Below, piece after piece: positions 10,970 to 21,408 of a DNA stretch of 64,000 nt. How positions within the stretch are numbered: the stretch's first letter is position 1; each line of letters starts with the position of its first letter. The notes below the pieces were generated by a model, which was given only the letters and a program-made list of their open reading frames with translations, was not told the DNA's origin and made no database searches. Source of the DNA: Neoceratodus forsteri (lineage: Eukaryota > Chordata > Ceratodontiformes > Ceratodontidae); assembly GCA_016271365.2 (NCBI GenBank), contig JADMNL010000028.1, positions 100,966,001 to 101,030,000 of the forward strand, in the 5' to 3' direction. A program made the position numbers and the translations under genes.

Positions 10970-11790
10970 GGCATCACTACATAGAAACACAGACTTTGAC
11001 GGGAGATCAGGACTGCTTGGCCCACCCAGTCTGCCCATTTTCCTACCTACTAGATAAGCTGCAGATCCTTGTTAACCAACAGCCTACTTCTTCCTACTCC
11101 CAACCAGAATTGCCTTATGTCTATCCCATGCATTCTTGAATTCCCCCACTGTTTTTGATCCCACAACCTCCTCAGGAAGGCCGTTCCATGCACCCACCAC
11201 CCTCTTCATGAAAACATACTGCCTCATGTTGCCCTTTGAACCAGTCTCCCAATTATCTTCAAATTGTGCTCCTTTGTTCTTGCACATCTCTTTTAGAAAT
11301 ATGCTACCCTCCTGGACTTTGTTGATTCCCTGGAGGTACTTGAAAGTTTCTATCATGTCCCCCCTCTCCCTCCTTTCCTCAAGGGTATACATATTAAGCT
11401 TCTTTAGTCTCTCTTCGTAAGGCTTCTGGTGCAGATCCTGCACCATTTTAGTTGCCCTCCTCTGGACTGCCTCCATCCTGTCTATGTCCTCGCGGAGATG
11501 GGGTCTCCAGAACTGCATGCAGTACTCCAGATGGGGTGTCACCAACTCTCTGTACAGAGGGATAACAACTTCCTGTTTTCTACTGGTGATGCCCCTTCCC
11601 ATACATTCCAGTATCCCCCAGCCCTTTTTACTTTCTTCTCACGTTGCTTGCTTACCTTTAGATCATCTGATATGACTACTCCCAGGTCTCTTTCCATTTC
11701 TGTTGTTGTTAGTACCTTCCCCATTGTGTACTCTTCCCCTGGGTTTCTGTTTCCCAGATGCATTACTACACAGTCATCTAGGGGCCTCTG
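10970..11790 (-). mobile_element. LINE4: CR1-like LINE, 3' fragment
   Basis: The minus strand encodes the RT C-terminal region: MHLGNRNPGEEYTMG, DLGVVISDDLKVSKQ, then LEYCMQFWRPHLREDID, VQRRATKMVQDLHQK, EERRERGDMIETFKYLQ, WNGLPEEVVGSK and FKNAWDRH. Its 3' tail reaches 10975 (CATAGAAACACAGACTTTG on the plus strand), like the LINE5 tail. Homology to LINE5 starts at the MHLG block, so this is a 5'-truncated insertion. One frameshift near 11600 separates the two parts. Confidence 0.88.
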
Positions 11791-11903
11791 AGGCTGCAGC
11801 AGTACCTCTAGGGGAAGCAAACTCCCTGGCTCATACAGAGGTCGCTGCAATACCAGACACAGCATCATCCCATCCCCGGGCTGGGAAGTGCTGCCATTGG
11901 ACA

Positions 11904-11941
<38 letters not shown>
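11904..11941. repeat. (AC)n microsatellite
   Basis: About 19 uninterrupted AC units lie between unassigned DNA on both sides. It is probably a hypervariable simple repeat. Confidence 0.95.
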
Positions 11942-11942
<1 letters not shown>

Positions 11943-12104
11943 TTCTCAGCCCAGCCATGCACTACAATTGGACTTGAGTGTGCTTCCAAACCCAGGTCAC
12001 CAGCAACGTTCTGCTTCTGGGCCAATGCATGGCACTCCAAGATAGAGCACTTTAGAACGTAGTCCTTAATCTACTTTTCCCACCACAAACCTTACTAATC
12101 TGCC

Positions 12105-12141
12105 ACTGCACAAATGATCCAGGGACAGCAAGGGAGGTCAT
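12105..12141 (+). mobile_element. LINE3 fragment, part 1
   Basis: ATGATCCAGGGACAGC followed by GGAGGTCAT corresponds to the MIQDLHxxPYEER region of CR1-like RT. The sequence is interrupted at AAG (12142-12144) by element C and resumes at 17775 with AGAAATGG. The 5' limit is approximate, since only about 35 bases carry signal. Confidence 0.6.
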
Positions 12142-12144
12142 AAG

Positions 12145-12340
12145 AAAAAATTACTCACCTTAGTAATGTTGTTTCTTCTAATGGAGTCTTGCTATATTAT
12201 GACTATTGCAGTTTGTCCCACCATTAGAACTGCTCCGGAGGTGTAAGAGTTAACTCCATTCTAAGAATGGAACTTAGAACTCGAGCTCTATTAGAGAGCT
12301 CTGTCTTGGTTATTTCAAACTCAAACTGTCAGATCTTTTA
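12145..12340 (-). repeat. C: 3' terminal inverted repeat
   Basis: The outer part contains TTACTCACCTTAGTAA and GGAGTCTTGCTATATTATGA. The inner part has GAACTGCTCCGGAG, GAGTTAACTC, a 15-bp hairpin at 12256-12270 (CCATTCT, A, AGAATGG) and CTGTCAGAT. The inner part pairs with 17603-17740. The outermost 58 bases differ from those of the other end and are matched only by the ICR. Confidence 0.93.
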
Positions 12341-12625
12341 CGAGCAAAAACTCACTAAGGTCTGTGTGGAGCTATAAGCTCACTAGTCAACTGGCTACCT
12401 AAATATTAACACCCAATGCTGGTCCCAACACAAAGACTCAAGTCAAGGGACCAAAAATAATAGTATAATATAATAATATGAGAAGTAATATAAGATAAAA
12501 TAAAAACACCACACCCCAAAACCCCAAGAAGGGGTGGAAAATATATAATGGGCATAACTAGTGCCCACACTAGGCTGCCCACCCCATACCCAAGTAGAAG
12601 TTCTGAGAGGGGCAGGCTGGGGAGG

Positions 12626-12718
12626 TCATAATATAGCAAGACTCCATTAGAAGAAACAACATTACTAAGGTGAGTAATTTTTTCTTCAAACAACATGAAG
12701 TCTTGCTATATTATGACT
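12626..12718. repeat. C: internal complementary region (ICR)
   Basis: The first half (12626-12683) is the reverse complement of the outer left end. The second half (12687-12718) is the reverse complement of the outer right end. A single CTT (12684-12686) marks the joint. This is the DIRS-1 arrangement thought to template completion of the linear cDNA ends into a circle. Confidence 0.92.
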
Positions 12719-12766
12719 ATTGCAGACTACACAGCAGTACCTCCATGGAGGAGGGACAGAACCTAC

Positions 12767-13750
12767 TTAGGAATAGGCTCTGAAGCACAGCTGTGCAAAC
12801 CGAGCATTTCTCCTGGCCTGGACATCCAGGAGTAATGCTTGGTGAAAGTGTGTACCGCTTTCCAGGTAGCTGCTTGACATATTTCTAAAATAGGGATGTC
12901 TCTAGCAGCAGCTATAGATGCCGCTGTACCTCTGGTAGAGTGAGCCCTCAGGCCTGAAGGGGAACCTTCCCCAGTTTTTGATAACAAAATTGGATACAAG
13001 AGACCATCCACCTGGCAATTGATCTCTTAGTGGCAGGTCTCCCTTTTCCGACCTCACCATAAGTGAGAAAAAGTTGGAGGGATTAGAACCTGTGACCCTT
13101 GGTATGTTCTATATAGTAACTCAAGGCCCTCTTAACATCTAAATTGTGCAATCTCCTCTCGCCAGAGGAGAAATGATCAGTGAAAAACACTGGAAGGGAG
13201 ATAGATTGGTTAAGATGAAATCTGAAACCACCTTAAGGCAAAACTTCCCTGTTAGTCCTGAGGACTACTCTTATCCTTGTGGAAAGAAATAAAGTCAGTT
13301 TCTACTGACAAGGCTTGTAACTCACTTATGCACCTGGCAGAAGTGATAGGCGCTAGGAAAACAGTTTTCCAAGTTAAGTACTTAAGCTCTGCAGAAGACA
13401 GAGGTTCAAAAGGGGGTTGCATTAACTGAGCAATGCAAACATTAAGATCCAGGCAGGGCCGGATCCTAAAAGGTGGATTAGTATGAAGTAATCCTTTAAA
13501 AACTTGGAAAATACAGGGTGAGCGGAAAGAGGAGGGCTTTCCTGCTGAAACAAAACAGAGACAGCTGCCAAATGTACTTTCAGGGTAGCTGGTCTCGGGC
13601 CTAAAGAATTAAGATGGACCATATAGTCCAAAACAATGGGCAAATCAGCAGATTCCGGGGAAATATGTTTCCCAGAACACCAGATGGAAAAACTTTTCCA
13701 CTTAGAATTATAAGTAGCCCTAGTGGAAGGCTTCCTAGAAGCCTTTAGGA
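12767..13750 (-). pseudogene. C: tyrosine recombinase
   Basis: The catalytic half at 12763-13011 has LRAHSTRGTAASIAAARDIP, EICQAATWKAVHTFTKHY and then a shifted tail, so a one-base change follows the presumed Tyr. Upstream, 13040-13410 is broken into short frames but shows FLPK- and LNQS-like remnants. The N-terminal half at about 13422-13750 reads STRATYNSKWKSFSIWCSGK, LDYMVHLNSLGPRPATLKVH and AHPVFSKFLKD. It is non-functional as it stands. Confidence 0.88.
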
Positions 13751-13789
13751 TTTCAAGAACACCTTGAGAAAGGTGTAGGTCAGCAAATT

Positions 13790-14130
13790 CTAGCTCAAGA
13801 GCCGGGCCTTGAGGTTGAGGGATTTGAGGTTCGGATACCAAACTCTCCCCTGGGCACAGGTTGTGATTCCTGGGGAGACACAGGGGAAGATGGACTGCTA
13901 GGGACAGAAGGAGTGGGTACCAGGGCTGCCTGGCCCAATCTGGGGCAATCAGAATCACCCTGCAAGGCTGGGATCTGATTTTGACTAGCACCTTGAATAG
14001 GAGAGGGAAGGGGGGAAAGGCGTAAAGAAACTTCCCTTCCCAATCTAGGAGAAAGGCATCCAGGGGGACTAAGCCCAACACTGGGGCCTGCAACAGAACA
14101 GTGGAAGTTGGTGATTGTCTGGGGCTGCAA
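13790..14130 (-). pseudogene. C: Dam-methyltransferase-like module
   Basis: The frame reads APVLGLVPLDAFLLDWEGKF, LYAFPPFPLLFKVLVKIRS and IAPDWARQPWYPLLLSLA. It is open and continuous with the recombinase N-terminus (13422-14093). The methyl-transfer-like motif is AFPPF, as in A and E. Confidence 0.6.
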
Positions 14131-14164
14131 AAGATCTATCTGAGGGTGCCCCATCTGGCAGAAA

Positions 14165-14600
14165 CTATCCCAGTATTTGAGGATCCAGAGACCATCTGAT
14201 GGCCCTGGGAAATCCTGCTGAGAGCATCTGCCAGACATTGTCCTTTCCTGGAAGGTGAACTGCTATGCGGGAAGTGTTCAGGAATAGGCCAGAGACCACA
14301 ACTTCATTGCCTCGGTGCACAGGGCCAAGACCGAGTGCCTCTGCTTGTTGATGTACCACATAGTTGTGGTGTTGTCTGTTCTGACTTGTACCACTTTGTT
14401 CTGAACAGACACAGAAAACACTTGAAGTGCTAGAAAGACAGCTCTGAGCTCCAGCAAATTGATGTGGAGCAGAGATTCCTGAGGACCACACTCCTGAGTG
14501 GAGAGGTCGCCCATGTGGGCTCCCACCCAGGAGGGATGCATCCGTGAGGGTCAAGGGGTGAGACAGAGGAATGAAAGGGACCCCAGCCTTAATTGCTCTG
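14165..14600 (-). pseudogene. C: RNase H
   Basis: The frames show LTLTDASLLGG, LLHINLLELRAVFLALQ, VQVRTDNTTTMWYINKQ and VHLPGKDNVWQMLSAGF. The acidic residues expected of RNase H (Asp in TDAS, Glu in LELRAV, Asp in RTDN) are present. The final ADALSR block is altered to WQMLSAG, so the fourth acidic residue is lost. At least two frameshifts occur. Confidence 0.85.
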
Positions 14601-14639
14601 ATCCTGCCACCACTGGAGGGCCTGGATCAGGGTTCGAGT

Positions 14640-15600
14640 CACTGGGACCAACTTGGAAAGGGGTCTCTTCTCTGAGACCAAAAGGCTCTCAAGTGAAACT
14701 GAATGTCCTCATCTGAAATCTTGCTCCTTGCACTACAGCTGTGGACGCAGCCATGTGCCCCAGGAGCTGCAAGAAGTATCTTGCTGGTCGAGAGACCTGC
14801 AGAGTGAAGGAGGAGGCCAGAGCCACCAGGTTCCTACCTCTCTAAGGGTAGGGCTCTGCCTGCTTTAGTCCATCCTGCACCTATGAAGGTGAGCACCTGA
14901 ACAGGTTCCAGAACTGACTTTGGAAGATTGAGCAATAAGCCCAGAGAGATGAGCAGCTGCTGGGTAACTTGCAGGTGAGATTTGACCTGTTCTGGGGACT
15001 GGCCTACAATGAGCCAGCAGTCCAGGTAGGGAAAGACAGCAATCCTTTGCCTTCTTAAATGAGCAACTGCTACTGCCAGACATTTTGTGAATACCCTTGA
15101 GGCAGAGGAGAGGCCGAAGGGCATTGCTCTGAACTGGTAGTGACCTGAGGGCAGTTCGAATCTGAGGTACTTTCGGTAGGAGCTTCTGATTAGGACATGA
15201 AAAATAGGCATCCTTGAGGTCCAGGGAGGCTAGCCAGTCCCCTGGCCTAGAAAGGGTAAAATCATTGCCAGAGTTACCATTTTGAACTTTGGTTTCAAAA
15301 GCTGCTTGTTCAGATATCTCGGGTCCAAAATGGGCCGCCATTCTCCTGTCTTTTTTGGGGTAAGGAATATCTGAGTATAGACCCTTGCCCTGATGTAGGG
15401 GAGAAACCCTTTCTACAGCTCTGAGAGCCAGGAGGGATGAGACTTCTGTTTCTAAAGAAAAGGTCTCTAAAGGGTTTGCAGGTGGGAAAGATCTGATTCT
15501 CATCTTTGGAAATTTTTTGAAGCTGATTACCAGACCCTGACCTACTACTTCCAGGACCCACTTGTCTGAAGTTAGAGACTCCCAGTTCCGAACGAAGTAA
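14640..15600 (-). pseudogene. C: DIRS reverse transcriptase (YLDC)
   Basis: The N-terminal half lies in frames near 15310-15600 (SDKWVLEVVGQGL, FPPANPLETFSLETEVS). The palm at 14834-15211 has SSYRKYLRFELPSGHYQF, AMPFGLSSASRVFTKCLAV and FPYLDCWLIVG. The second catalytic Asp is Cys (codon at 15017-15019), so polymerase activity would be lost. The junction between frames lies near 15230. Confidence 0.9.
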
Positions 15601-17196
15601 GCCAACCTGCCCTCTACAGGTAAAGGAGAATCGGCCCTGGGCACCCCAACAGGGTGCCTGTTTGGCAGGTGCTTTAGGCTGAGGGGTGGAGCAGGCCTGC
15701 TCACACTGCCTGCCTCTCCTCTGAAGAACCCCTCTGAACATAAGCAGAGGAGGCCTGGTTTGGTGAAAGGCCTACCCCTCACCCTGAGCACTCTTATAGG
15801 TAGTCCTATATTCATCCATTTTCTTCATATAATTCTCTGTCTGCTCCCCAAACAGAGAATCTCCTACCACAGGAAAATCCATAGCCTTAGTCTGGGTATC
15901 CCAGACAAGTTAGTACACCTGAGCCAGGCCAACCTGCTAAAAGCTACAGATGCAGCCATGACTCTAGAGGATACATCATTAAAATCCACAGCAGCATTGG
16001 ATGCCTCAATGCCATCAGCAGCCACCTGCTGCAGCTCATTAGCAAGCTGGCCAGAGGCCTGTTTGGCCAAAGCCATGACAGTGTCCCATCTAGATTTTTG
16101 AAACCTTACTACATAAGCCATGTAATTTGCTTGCCTGAGTCCCAAGGACGCTGCCAAGTTTTTTTTTTTTGTTTTTTTTTGCCATGGCATCAATCCTCCT
16201 GGAATCCTTGTCAGGAGGATGTGAAGCCAAGGGAATATTAGCTTTATCACAGGCTGCAGCCTGAACCACACCAACATGACTGCAATGCTGTGAAAGGAAT
16301 TCTGTATCAGGACCTGACAGAGTGTACCTCCTGTCCATCTTTTTGGACACAGGAGGCACAGAATTAGGAGCTTTTAACATTTTTTATTGTTTGTTTCCTA
16401 AATGAATTATGCAAGGGAATAGACAATCTCCTAGACTCTGGAATATCCATCCTTTCTACAAAAATCAGGTTCCTCTTGCTCATCCACAGCTTCCTCCAAT
16501 GGGAGCTGGAGGGATTCAGCAACCTTTTTATAAAACAAAAAAATGAGAAGGGGACTCAGAAAGCATGGGGGAGATTCTATCTAAGGGTCAGTCTGGGGAG
16601 ATGTCCAGTTCAATGGGCACATCCAGACTCTCAAAGTCACATTCACACTGTTCATAATCCTCCTCCCCCTCCTCTGGTTCATAAAAATCTCCAATATCAT
16701 ATTCTTGAACCGGTGGAACTGGCCGAACCAACCTTTTACCAGACAGAGGTGGTTCGGACGGAACCGGAGAAAGTGACTGTACAATTTGTATAGCTTTTGC
16801 TATTTCTGCAGCAGTTGGGGAAGGAATTTTGGACTCCCTACCTGCTGATTTTTTAGTTTTCTTAGCTGGAACTGGCTCCTCAGAGCCAGCTTTACGTTTG
16901 CCCGAGGAAGTCTCGCCCTGGTCAGAGGGCACTCCCTCCGGTTCGGTTGGCACCGAACCGGGCTGGCCATCCGGGTCAGCGGACTTTTTGGCCTCTCGTT
17001 CCCTGAGCCTGCCCACTCTCTTATCCAGGGTGGCTGCAGGGAAATTTTTACCAATCTGGCAGTCTGAATTGAGGTGGTCAACCCCAGACAATAAACACAT
17101 GTAGTGTGTGGGTCAGCCTTGGCAAAGGCTTCCCCACAGACACTACAGTGTTGAAACCCAGTGGGCCCGGTTTTTTCTTTTGGGTTTCTCAGACAT
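15600..17196 (-). pseudogene. C: DIRS ORF1 (gag-like)
   Basis: The start is at 17196 (CAT on the plus strand, in the MSEKP position). It has the Cys/His cluster FQHCSVCGEAFAK, HTTCVYCLG and later residues, a Lys/Ser-rich linker, EEGEEDYEQCE and IELDISPD, MDRRYTLSGPDTEF, CSHVGVVQAAACDKANIP, KKNLAASLGLRQANYMAYVV and the C-terminal Gly/Arg-rich tail. A poly-T run at 16158-16178 causes a lysine-run frameshift. Other shifts lie near 16590 and 16800. Confidence 0.85.
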
Positions 17197-17602
17197 GATG
17201 CCAGCCTAACCAAGAAACTTGCCCTTTTAATGGCAGTGCCAGGCAAGACACCCTTATCGGTTCCCAACCGTGTCACGGGTCATGGAAAAAACCGTAATGA
17301 AATCCGTTTTTTTTAGAACCGATAAGAACCGGGAACCGCACTCTAAAAGCTTTAAAATGCTTACTCTTTAAAGTTTTAACCAACCTGATCGGTTCGAACC
17401 GAACTGATAAACATTTACAAGTTCCACACAGAAATAAAACCTGTCTATTACTTACAATACCACAGACAGAGCTTGAACCGATCGGATTGCGGTTAAAATA
17501 ATAATACTCGCGGTTGAATTTAACCGAGAAAATACTGTTTAAACCGAGAAATGAACCGAGCAGTAGGAGAAATCTCCGGAGCGACTATTCAGTGAGGCGG
17601 AG

Positions 17603-17771
17603 TAAAGAATCTGACAGTTTGAGTTTGAAATAACCAAGACAGAGCTTCTCTAATAGAGCTCGAGTTCTAAGTTCCATTCTTAGAATGGAGTTAACTCTTT
17701 CACCTCCGGAGCAGTTCTAATGGTGGGACAAACTGCAATAGTCATAATATAGCAAGACTTCATGTTGTTTG
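17603..17771 (-). repeat. C: 5' terminal inverted repeat
   Basis: This mirrors 12145-12340: TAAAGAATCTGACAG, TTTGAGTTTG, GAGCTCGAG, the hairpin CCATTCT/AGAATGG at 17674-17688, GAGTTAACTC, CTCCGGAGCAGTTC, and the outer GTCATAATATAGCAAGACTT through GTTTG, followed by AAG. The outer 34 bases are specific to this end. Confidence 0.93.
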
Positions 17772-17774
17772 AAG

Positions 17775-17890
17775 AGAAATGGATGGCAAGTCTTAACATA
17801 TATACAGTACATACACTGAAGCCTGGAGAGAAAAAGGAGGATATGATTGAGACATACAAGTTCTTGCAAGGAATCAAAACGGTGAACTGT
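17775..17890 (+). mobile_element. LINE3 fragment, part 2
   Basis: The translation shows LNIYTVHTLKPGEKKEDMIE and TYKFLQGI, the thumb region of CR1-like RT (compare LNMYTLEERRERGDMIETFK in the other copies). Part 1 precedes it across element C, and part 3 follows it across element D. Only about 115 bases separate the two DIRS insertions. Confidence 0.85.
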
Positions 17891-17893
17891 AAG

Positions 17894-18092
17894 AAAAAAT
17901 TACTCACCTTAGTAACTGTGTTTCTTCTAATGGAGTCTTGGTATATTCTGACAATATGCAGATAGCCCCAGCACCTGAACTGCTCCGGAGAGGAAAGAGT
18001 TAACTCTATGCCAAAGCAAAGAACGTTGAGCTCGAGCTCGGTACAAACCTCTGTCTGCTGCACTTTGAAGTGTAACCGTCAGATTCTTATGA
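17894..18092 (-). repeat. D: 3' terminal inverted repeat
   Basis: The outer part is TTACTCACCTTAGTAACTGT, followed by GGAGTCTTGG and TATTCTGAC. The inner part has GAACTGCTCCGGAG, GAGTTAACTC, a weak hairpin (CTATGC, CAAA, GCAAAG), GAGCTCGAGCTC and TGCTGCACTTTGAAGTGT. The last segment pairs with 29180-29200 in the other repeat. Confidence 0.92.
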
Positions 18093-18357
18093 GCTAACAC
18101 TAACTACCCCCACTATGTGGAAATTGTAAAATTTACTAGCCAAAAAGGCAACCAAGTATTTTGGATCCGTAAAAGACAATTCGAGAAATCCAAAATAAAA
18201 ACTAGGTAGAGAACAAATGTAATTATCAAAACATATGATTAACCCACTCCCCCTGTATAAAAAGGGGACAGTGCCAAGTACACCCCTGAGGTGCAACACT
18301 GCACCTGCCAGCCCACTTCCCAAAAACCAGGTTCTGAGAGGGGAGGCAGGGAAGGAG

Positions 18358-18450
18358 ATCAGAATACAGCAAGACTCCATTAGAAGCAACACAATTACTA
18401 AAGTGAGTAATTTTTTCTTCAAACAACATGAAGACTTGCTGTATTCTGAC
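18358..18450. repeat. D: internal complementary region
   Basis: It runs from CAGAATACAGCAAGACTCCA through a single CTT at 18417-18419 to CAAACAACATGAAGAC and TGTATTCTGAC. Both halves carry the ATTCTGAC-type variants of D's own termini. Confidence 0.9.
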
Positions 18451-18499
18451 AATATGCAGACTACCAAGCAGTACCCCCATGGAGGAGGAAGTCAAACCT

Positions 18500-19470
18500 A
18501 TTTTGGGAATAGGCTCAGTAGTACCAAACCTAGCATCACTCCTAGCTTGGATATCCAGAGAGTAATGCTTGGTGAATGATGGACTGTTTCCAGGTGGCTG
18601 CTTTGCATATCTCTAATTAGGGTATATCTCTGGCAGCAGCCAGAGAAGCAGCTGCATCTCTAGTCGAATGAGCCCTCAGGCCTGAGAGGGGTACTTTGCC
18701 TAGCTTTTCATAGCAGAATTGTACACAACAGACAATCCACTTGGCAGCAGTTCTCTTAGTAGCAAGTTTACCCTTCCCCATTTCACCATAAGTGAGGAAC
18801 AACTGGAGGGAGTCGAACCTAAGTGCCTTAGTACGCTCAATTTAGTAGCCAAGAGCCCTTTTAACATCCAAACTGTGTAATCTTCTCTCTCCTGAAGAAG
18901 AAAAATGATCAGTGAAGAACACAGGAAGAGACATGGATTGGTTCAGATGAAAATCTGAAACCACTTTGGGTAAGAGCCTCCTGTTGGTTCTAAGGACCAC
19001 CTTATCTCTGTGGAATGAGATAAAAATCAGGCTCTACTGACAGAGCCTGCAATTCACTGATACGCCTGGCAGAGGTAACAGCAACCAGGAACACACTTTT
19101 CCAAGTCAAGTACTTAAGTTCTGCTGAGGACAAAGGCACAAAAGGGGGTTGCATAAGCTTAGCAATGCAAACACTAAGATCCCAAGCAGGCGTAGGATCC
19201 CTAAGGGGGGACTGGTATGAAGCAATCCTTTGAAGAATTTACAGAAAATGGGGTGAGATGCCAGTGAGGAGGTCTTTCCCACTGACAGAAATGCAGACAC
19301 AGCTGATAAGTGTACTTTGAGGGTAGCTGGTCTGAGGCCTAAGCCATTAAGATGAACCATGTAGTCCAGAACTGTAGACAAAATCAGCAGTATCTGGGGA
19401 TATGTGCTTATTGGAACACCAAATGCTGAATCTTTTCCATTTGAGTTATAAGTTTTTCCTGGTGGCAGGT
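18500..19470 (-). pseudogene. D: tyrosine recombinase
   Basis: Catalytic pieces include CCVQFCYEKLGKVP and LRAHSTRDAAASLAAARDIP (HxxR kept, following Gly changed to Asp), with broken frames around the Tyr. The middle part (18800-19100) retains FHLNQS- and ISEL-like remnants. The N-terminal half at 19106-19525 shows LDYMVHLNGLGLRPATLKVH and SHPIFCKFFKGLLHTSPP. Several frameshifts make it inactive. Confidence 0.85.
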
Positions 19471-19489
19471 TTTTGAGAGGCTTTGAGAA

Positions 19490-20340
19490 TGTCCAGAACC
19501 CCTCGAGACAGATGCAAATTTGCATATTCTAGCTCTTCAAGAGCCATGCCTTGAGATTGAGAGACCGAAGGTTGGGGTACCAAATCCTCCCCTGAGAAGA
19601 GGTTAACAGGTTGTGATTCCTGGGGAAGATGGACTGCTAGGGACAGCAACAGGGGGTACCAAGGCTGTCTGGCCCAGTCTGGAGCAAATCAGGATCACTT
19701 TGCAAGATTGTGACCTCATCTTGACCAGGACTTTGAACAACAGAGTAAAGGCATACAGAAATTTTCCCTCCCAATCCAGAATTAGAGCATCCAGGGGGAC
19801 TGAACCCAAGAAAAAAGAGGGGAAGTTGGTGATTGTCTGGGGCTGCAAAGAGATCTCTGGAGTGCTCCACCTTGAAAAAATTACTTTTAACACTAGGGGA
19901 TCCAGGGACCATTCGTGATGGCCCTGGGAGATCCTGCTCAATGCATCTGCTAGCACATTGTCCTTCCCAGGAAGGTGGACTGCTACCAGAGAGGTCTGTA
20001 GAGAATACGCCAGGGACCATAATTTCATGGCTTCTGTACACAAGGCCGTAGACCGAGTGCCTCCCTGCTTGTTGATGTACCACATGGTGGTGGTGTTGTC
20101 TGTCCTGACCTGAATCACCGTGTTCTGTACAGAGTCCGAAAAGGCTTGTAGAGCCAGGCACACTGCCCTGAGTTCCAGAAGATTGATGTGGAGAAGAGAC
20201 TCCTCAGGGGACCACACTCACCGAGCTGTGAGGGCTCCCAGGTGAGCTCCCCACCCCAGCAGAGAGGCATCCGTGGTTAGAACTGCAGAATGAGACTGAG
20301 TAATGAATGGAACCCCTTGCCTCAGGTTGTCCTGATCCAA
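19490..20340 (-). pseudogene. D: RNase H and Dam-like module
   Basis: One frame at 19603-20217 carries LLHINLLELRAVCLALQAF, VQNTVIQVRTDNTTTMWYIN, VHLPGKDNVLADALSR and then SVPLDALILDWEGKFLYAF. It therefore links RNase H directly to the Dam-like module. RNase H keeps the Glu, Asp and final Asp blocks. The PPFP of the Dam-like motif is deleted (AF joins LLFKV). The N-terminal DASLLGWG block lies in another frame near 20260. Confidence 0.85.
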
Positions 20341-21407
20341 CCACCACTGGAGAGCCTAGATCAGAGTCTGAGTCACTGAAATAAGTTTGGTTAGAGGATC
20401 TTTTTTCTGAGATCAAAAAGGCCTCAAATGGAACTGGATGTCTCTTATCTGAAACCTGGCCACTTGGACCACTGCAGTGGAAGCTGCCATGTGGCCTAGG
20501 AGTTGAAGGAAATGCCTTGCTAGTTAAGACACCAGAAGCTAGAAAGAAGAAGCCAGCTCTATAATGGCCTTTACCTTTGCCAGAGGGAGAAAGGCTCTTG
20601 CTTTGACAGTATCCAACTCTACCACTATGAAGGTCAAGAGTTGCACTGGCTCGAGAATTGATTTGGGAAGACTGAGGAGGAATCCTAGAGAAGTGAGCAC
20701 TTGTTGGATCACTTGCAAATTTGACTTGACTTGGTCTGGAGACTGACCCACAGTGAGCCAGTTGTCCAGGTATGGGAATATGGAAATGTTTTGTTTCCTT
20801 AGAAAGGCCACTACTACTGCTAGGCATTTTGTAAACACCCTTGGAGCTGATGTTAGGCCAAAGGGCATTGCTTTGAACCAATAATGGCCTGAAGGTAGTT
20901 CAAACCTGAGTTACTTTCTGTGGGAGCACCTGATGGGAATGTGAAAATAGGCACCCTTTAGGTCCAGGGAGGCTAGCCAGTCCCCTGGCCTTAGAGAGGG
21001 AAGAATTATTCCCAGAGTCACCATTTTGAATTTTGGCTTTACTAGGTGCTTGTTTAAGTATCTTAAATCTTGGATGGGCCGCTACTCCCCTGTTTTTTTT
21101 TTGTTTTTTTTTTTCGGGGTAAGGAAGTATCTGGAGTACAGACCTTTGCCCTGTGAGGTGTATAAACTTTCTCTATGGCTCCAAGAGCCAGCAGAGAAGA
21201 AACCTCTGCCTCTAGGGCAGTGGTTTTGGAGATGTTTGCAGGTGGAAAAGACTGGACCCTCAGCTTTAGAAATTTTTTGAAGCTGAGGGCCAGTCCCTGG
21301 ATTACTACCTCCAGGACCCACTTGTCTGAGGTAACAGACTTCCAGTCCTGGAAGTAGTAAGCCAGCCTGCCTCCTACAGGAATTGGGGAGTCGACCCGGG
21401 CTGACAC
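20340..21407 (-). pseudogene. D: DIRS reverse transcriptase (YLDN)
   Basis: The N-terminal frame (21063-21407) has VGGRLAYYFQDWKS, LALSFKKFLKLRVQSF and EAEVSSLLALGAIEKV. The palm (20539-20868) has MPFGLTSAPRVFTKCLAVVV and FPYLDNWLTVG. The second catalytic Asp is Asn (20761-20763). A homopolymer T run near 21091-21114 disrupts the LTPKK region. Confidence 0.88.
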
Positions 21408-21408
21408 A

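Larger units (their letters stand above)
12145..17771 (-). mobile_element. DIRS element C, complete with both ends
   Basis: A 5627-bp copy with inverted terminal repeats at both ends, an ICR near the left end, and all five coding modules in order. AAG flanks both sides (12142-12144 and 17772-17774). Removing the element with one AAG restores continuity of LINE3. It has no conventional target-site duplication, as expected for recombinase-mediated integration. The coding regions are frameshifted, and the RT active site is YLDC instead of YLDD. Confidence 0.95.

Noticed and set aside
12145..17771. A classical DNA transposon with terminal inverted repeats
   Set aside because: The inverted repeats differ in their outermost bases, there is an ICR, no polymerase-type target duplication, and an RT is present.
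18358..18450. An extra inserted solo terminal repeat in element D
   Set aside because: It joins both outer ends in reverse complement around a single CTT and occurs at the same place in C and E. That makes it an ICR.
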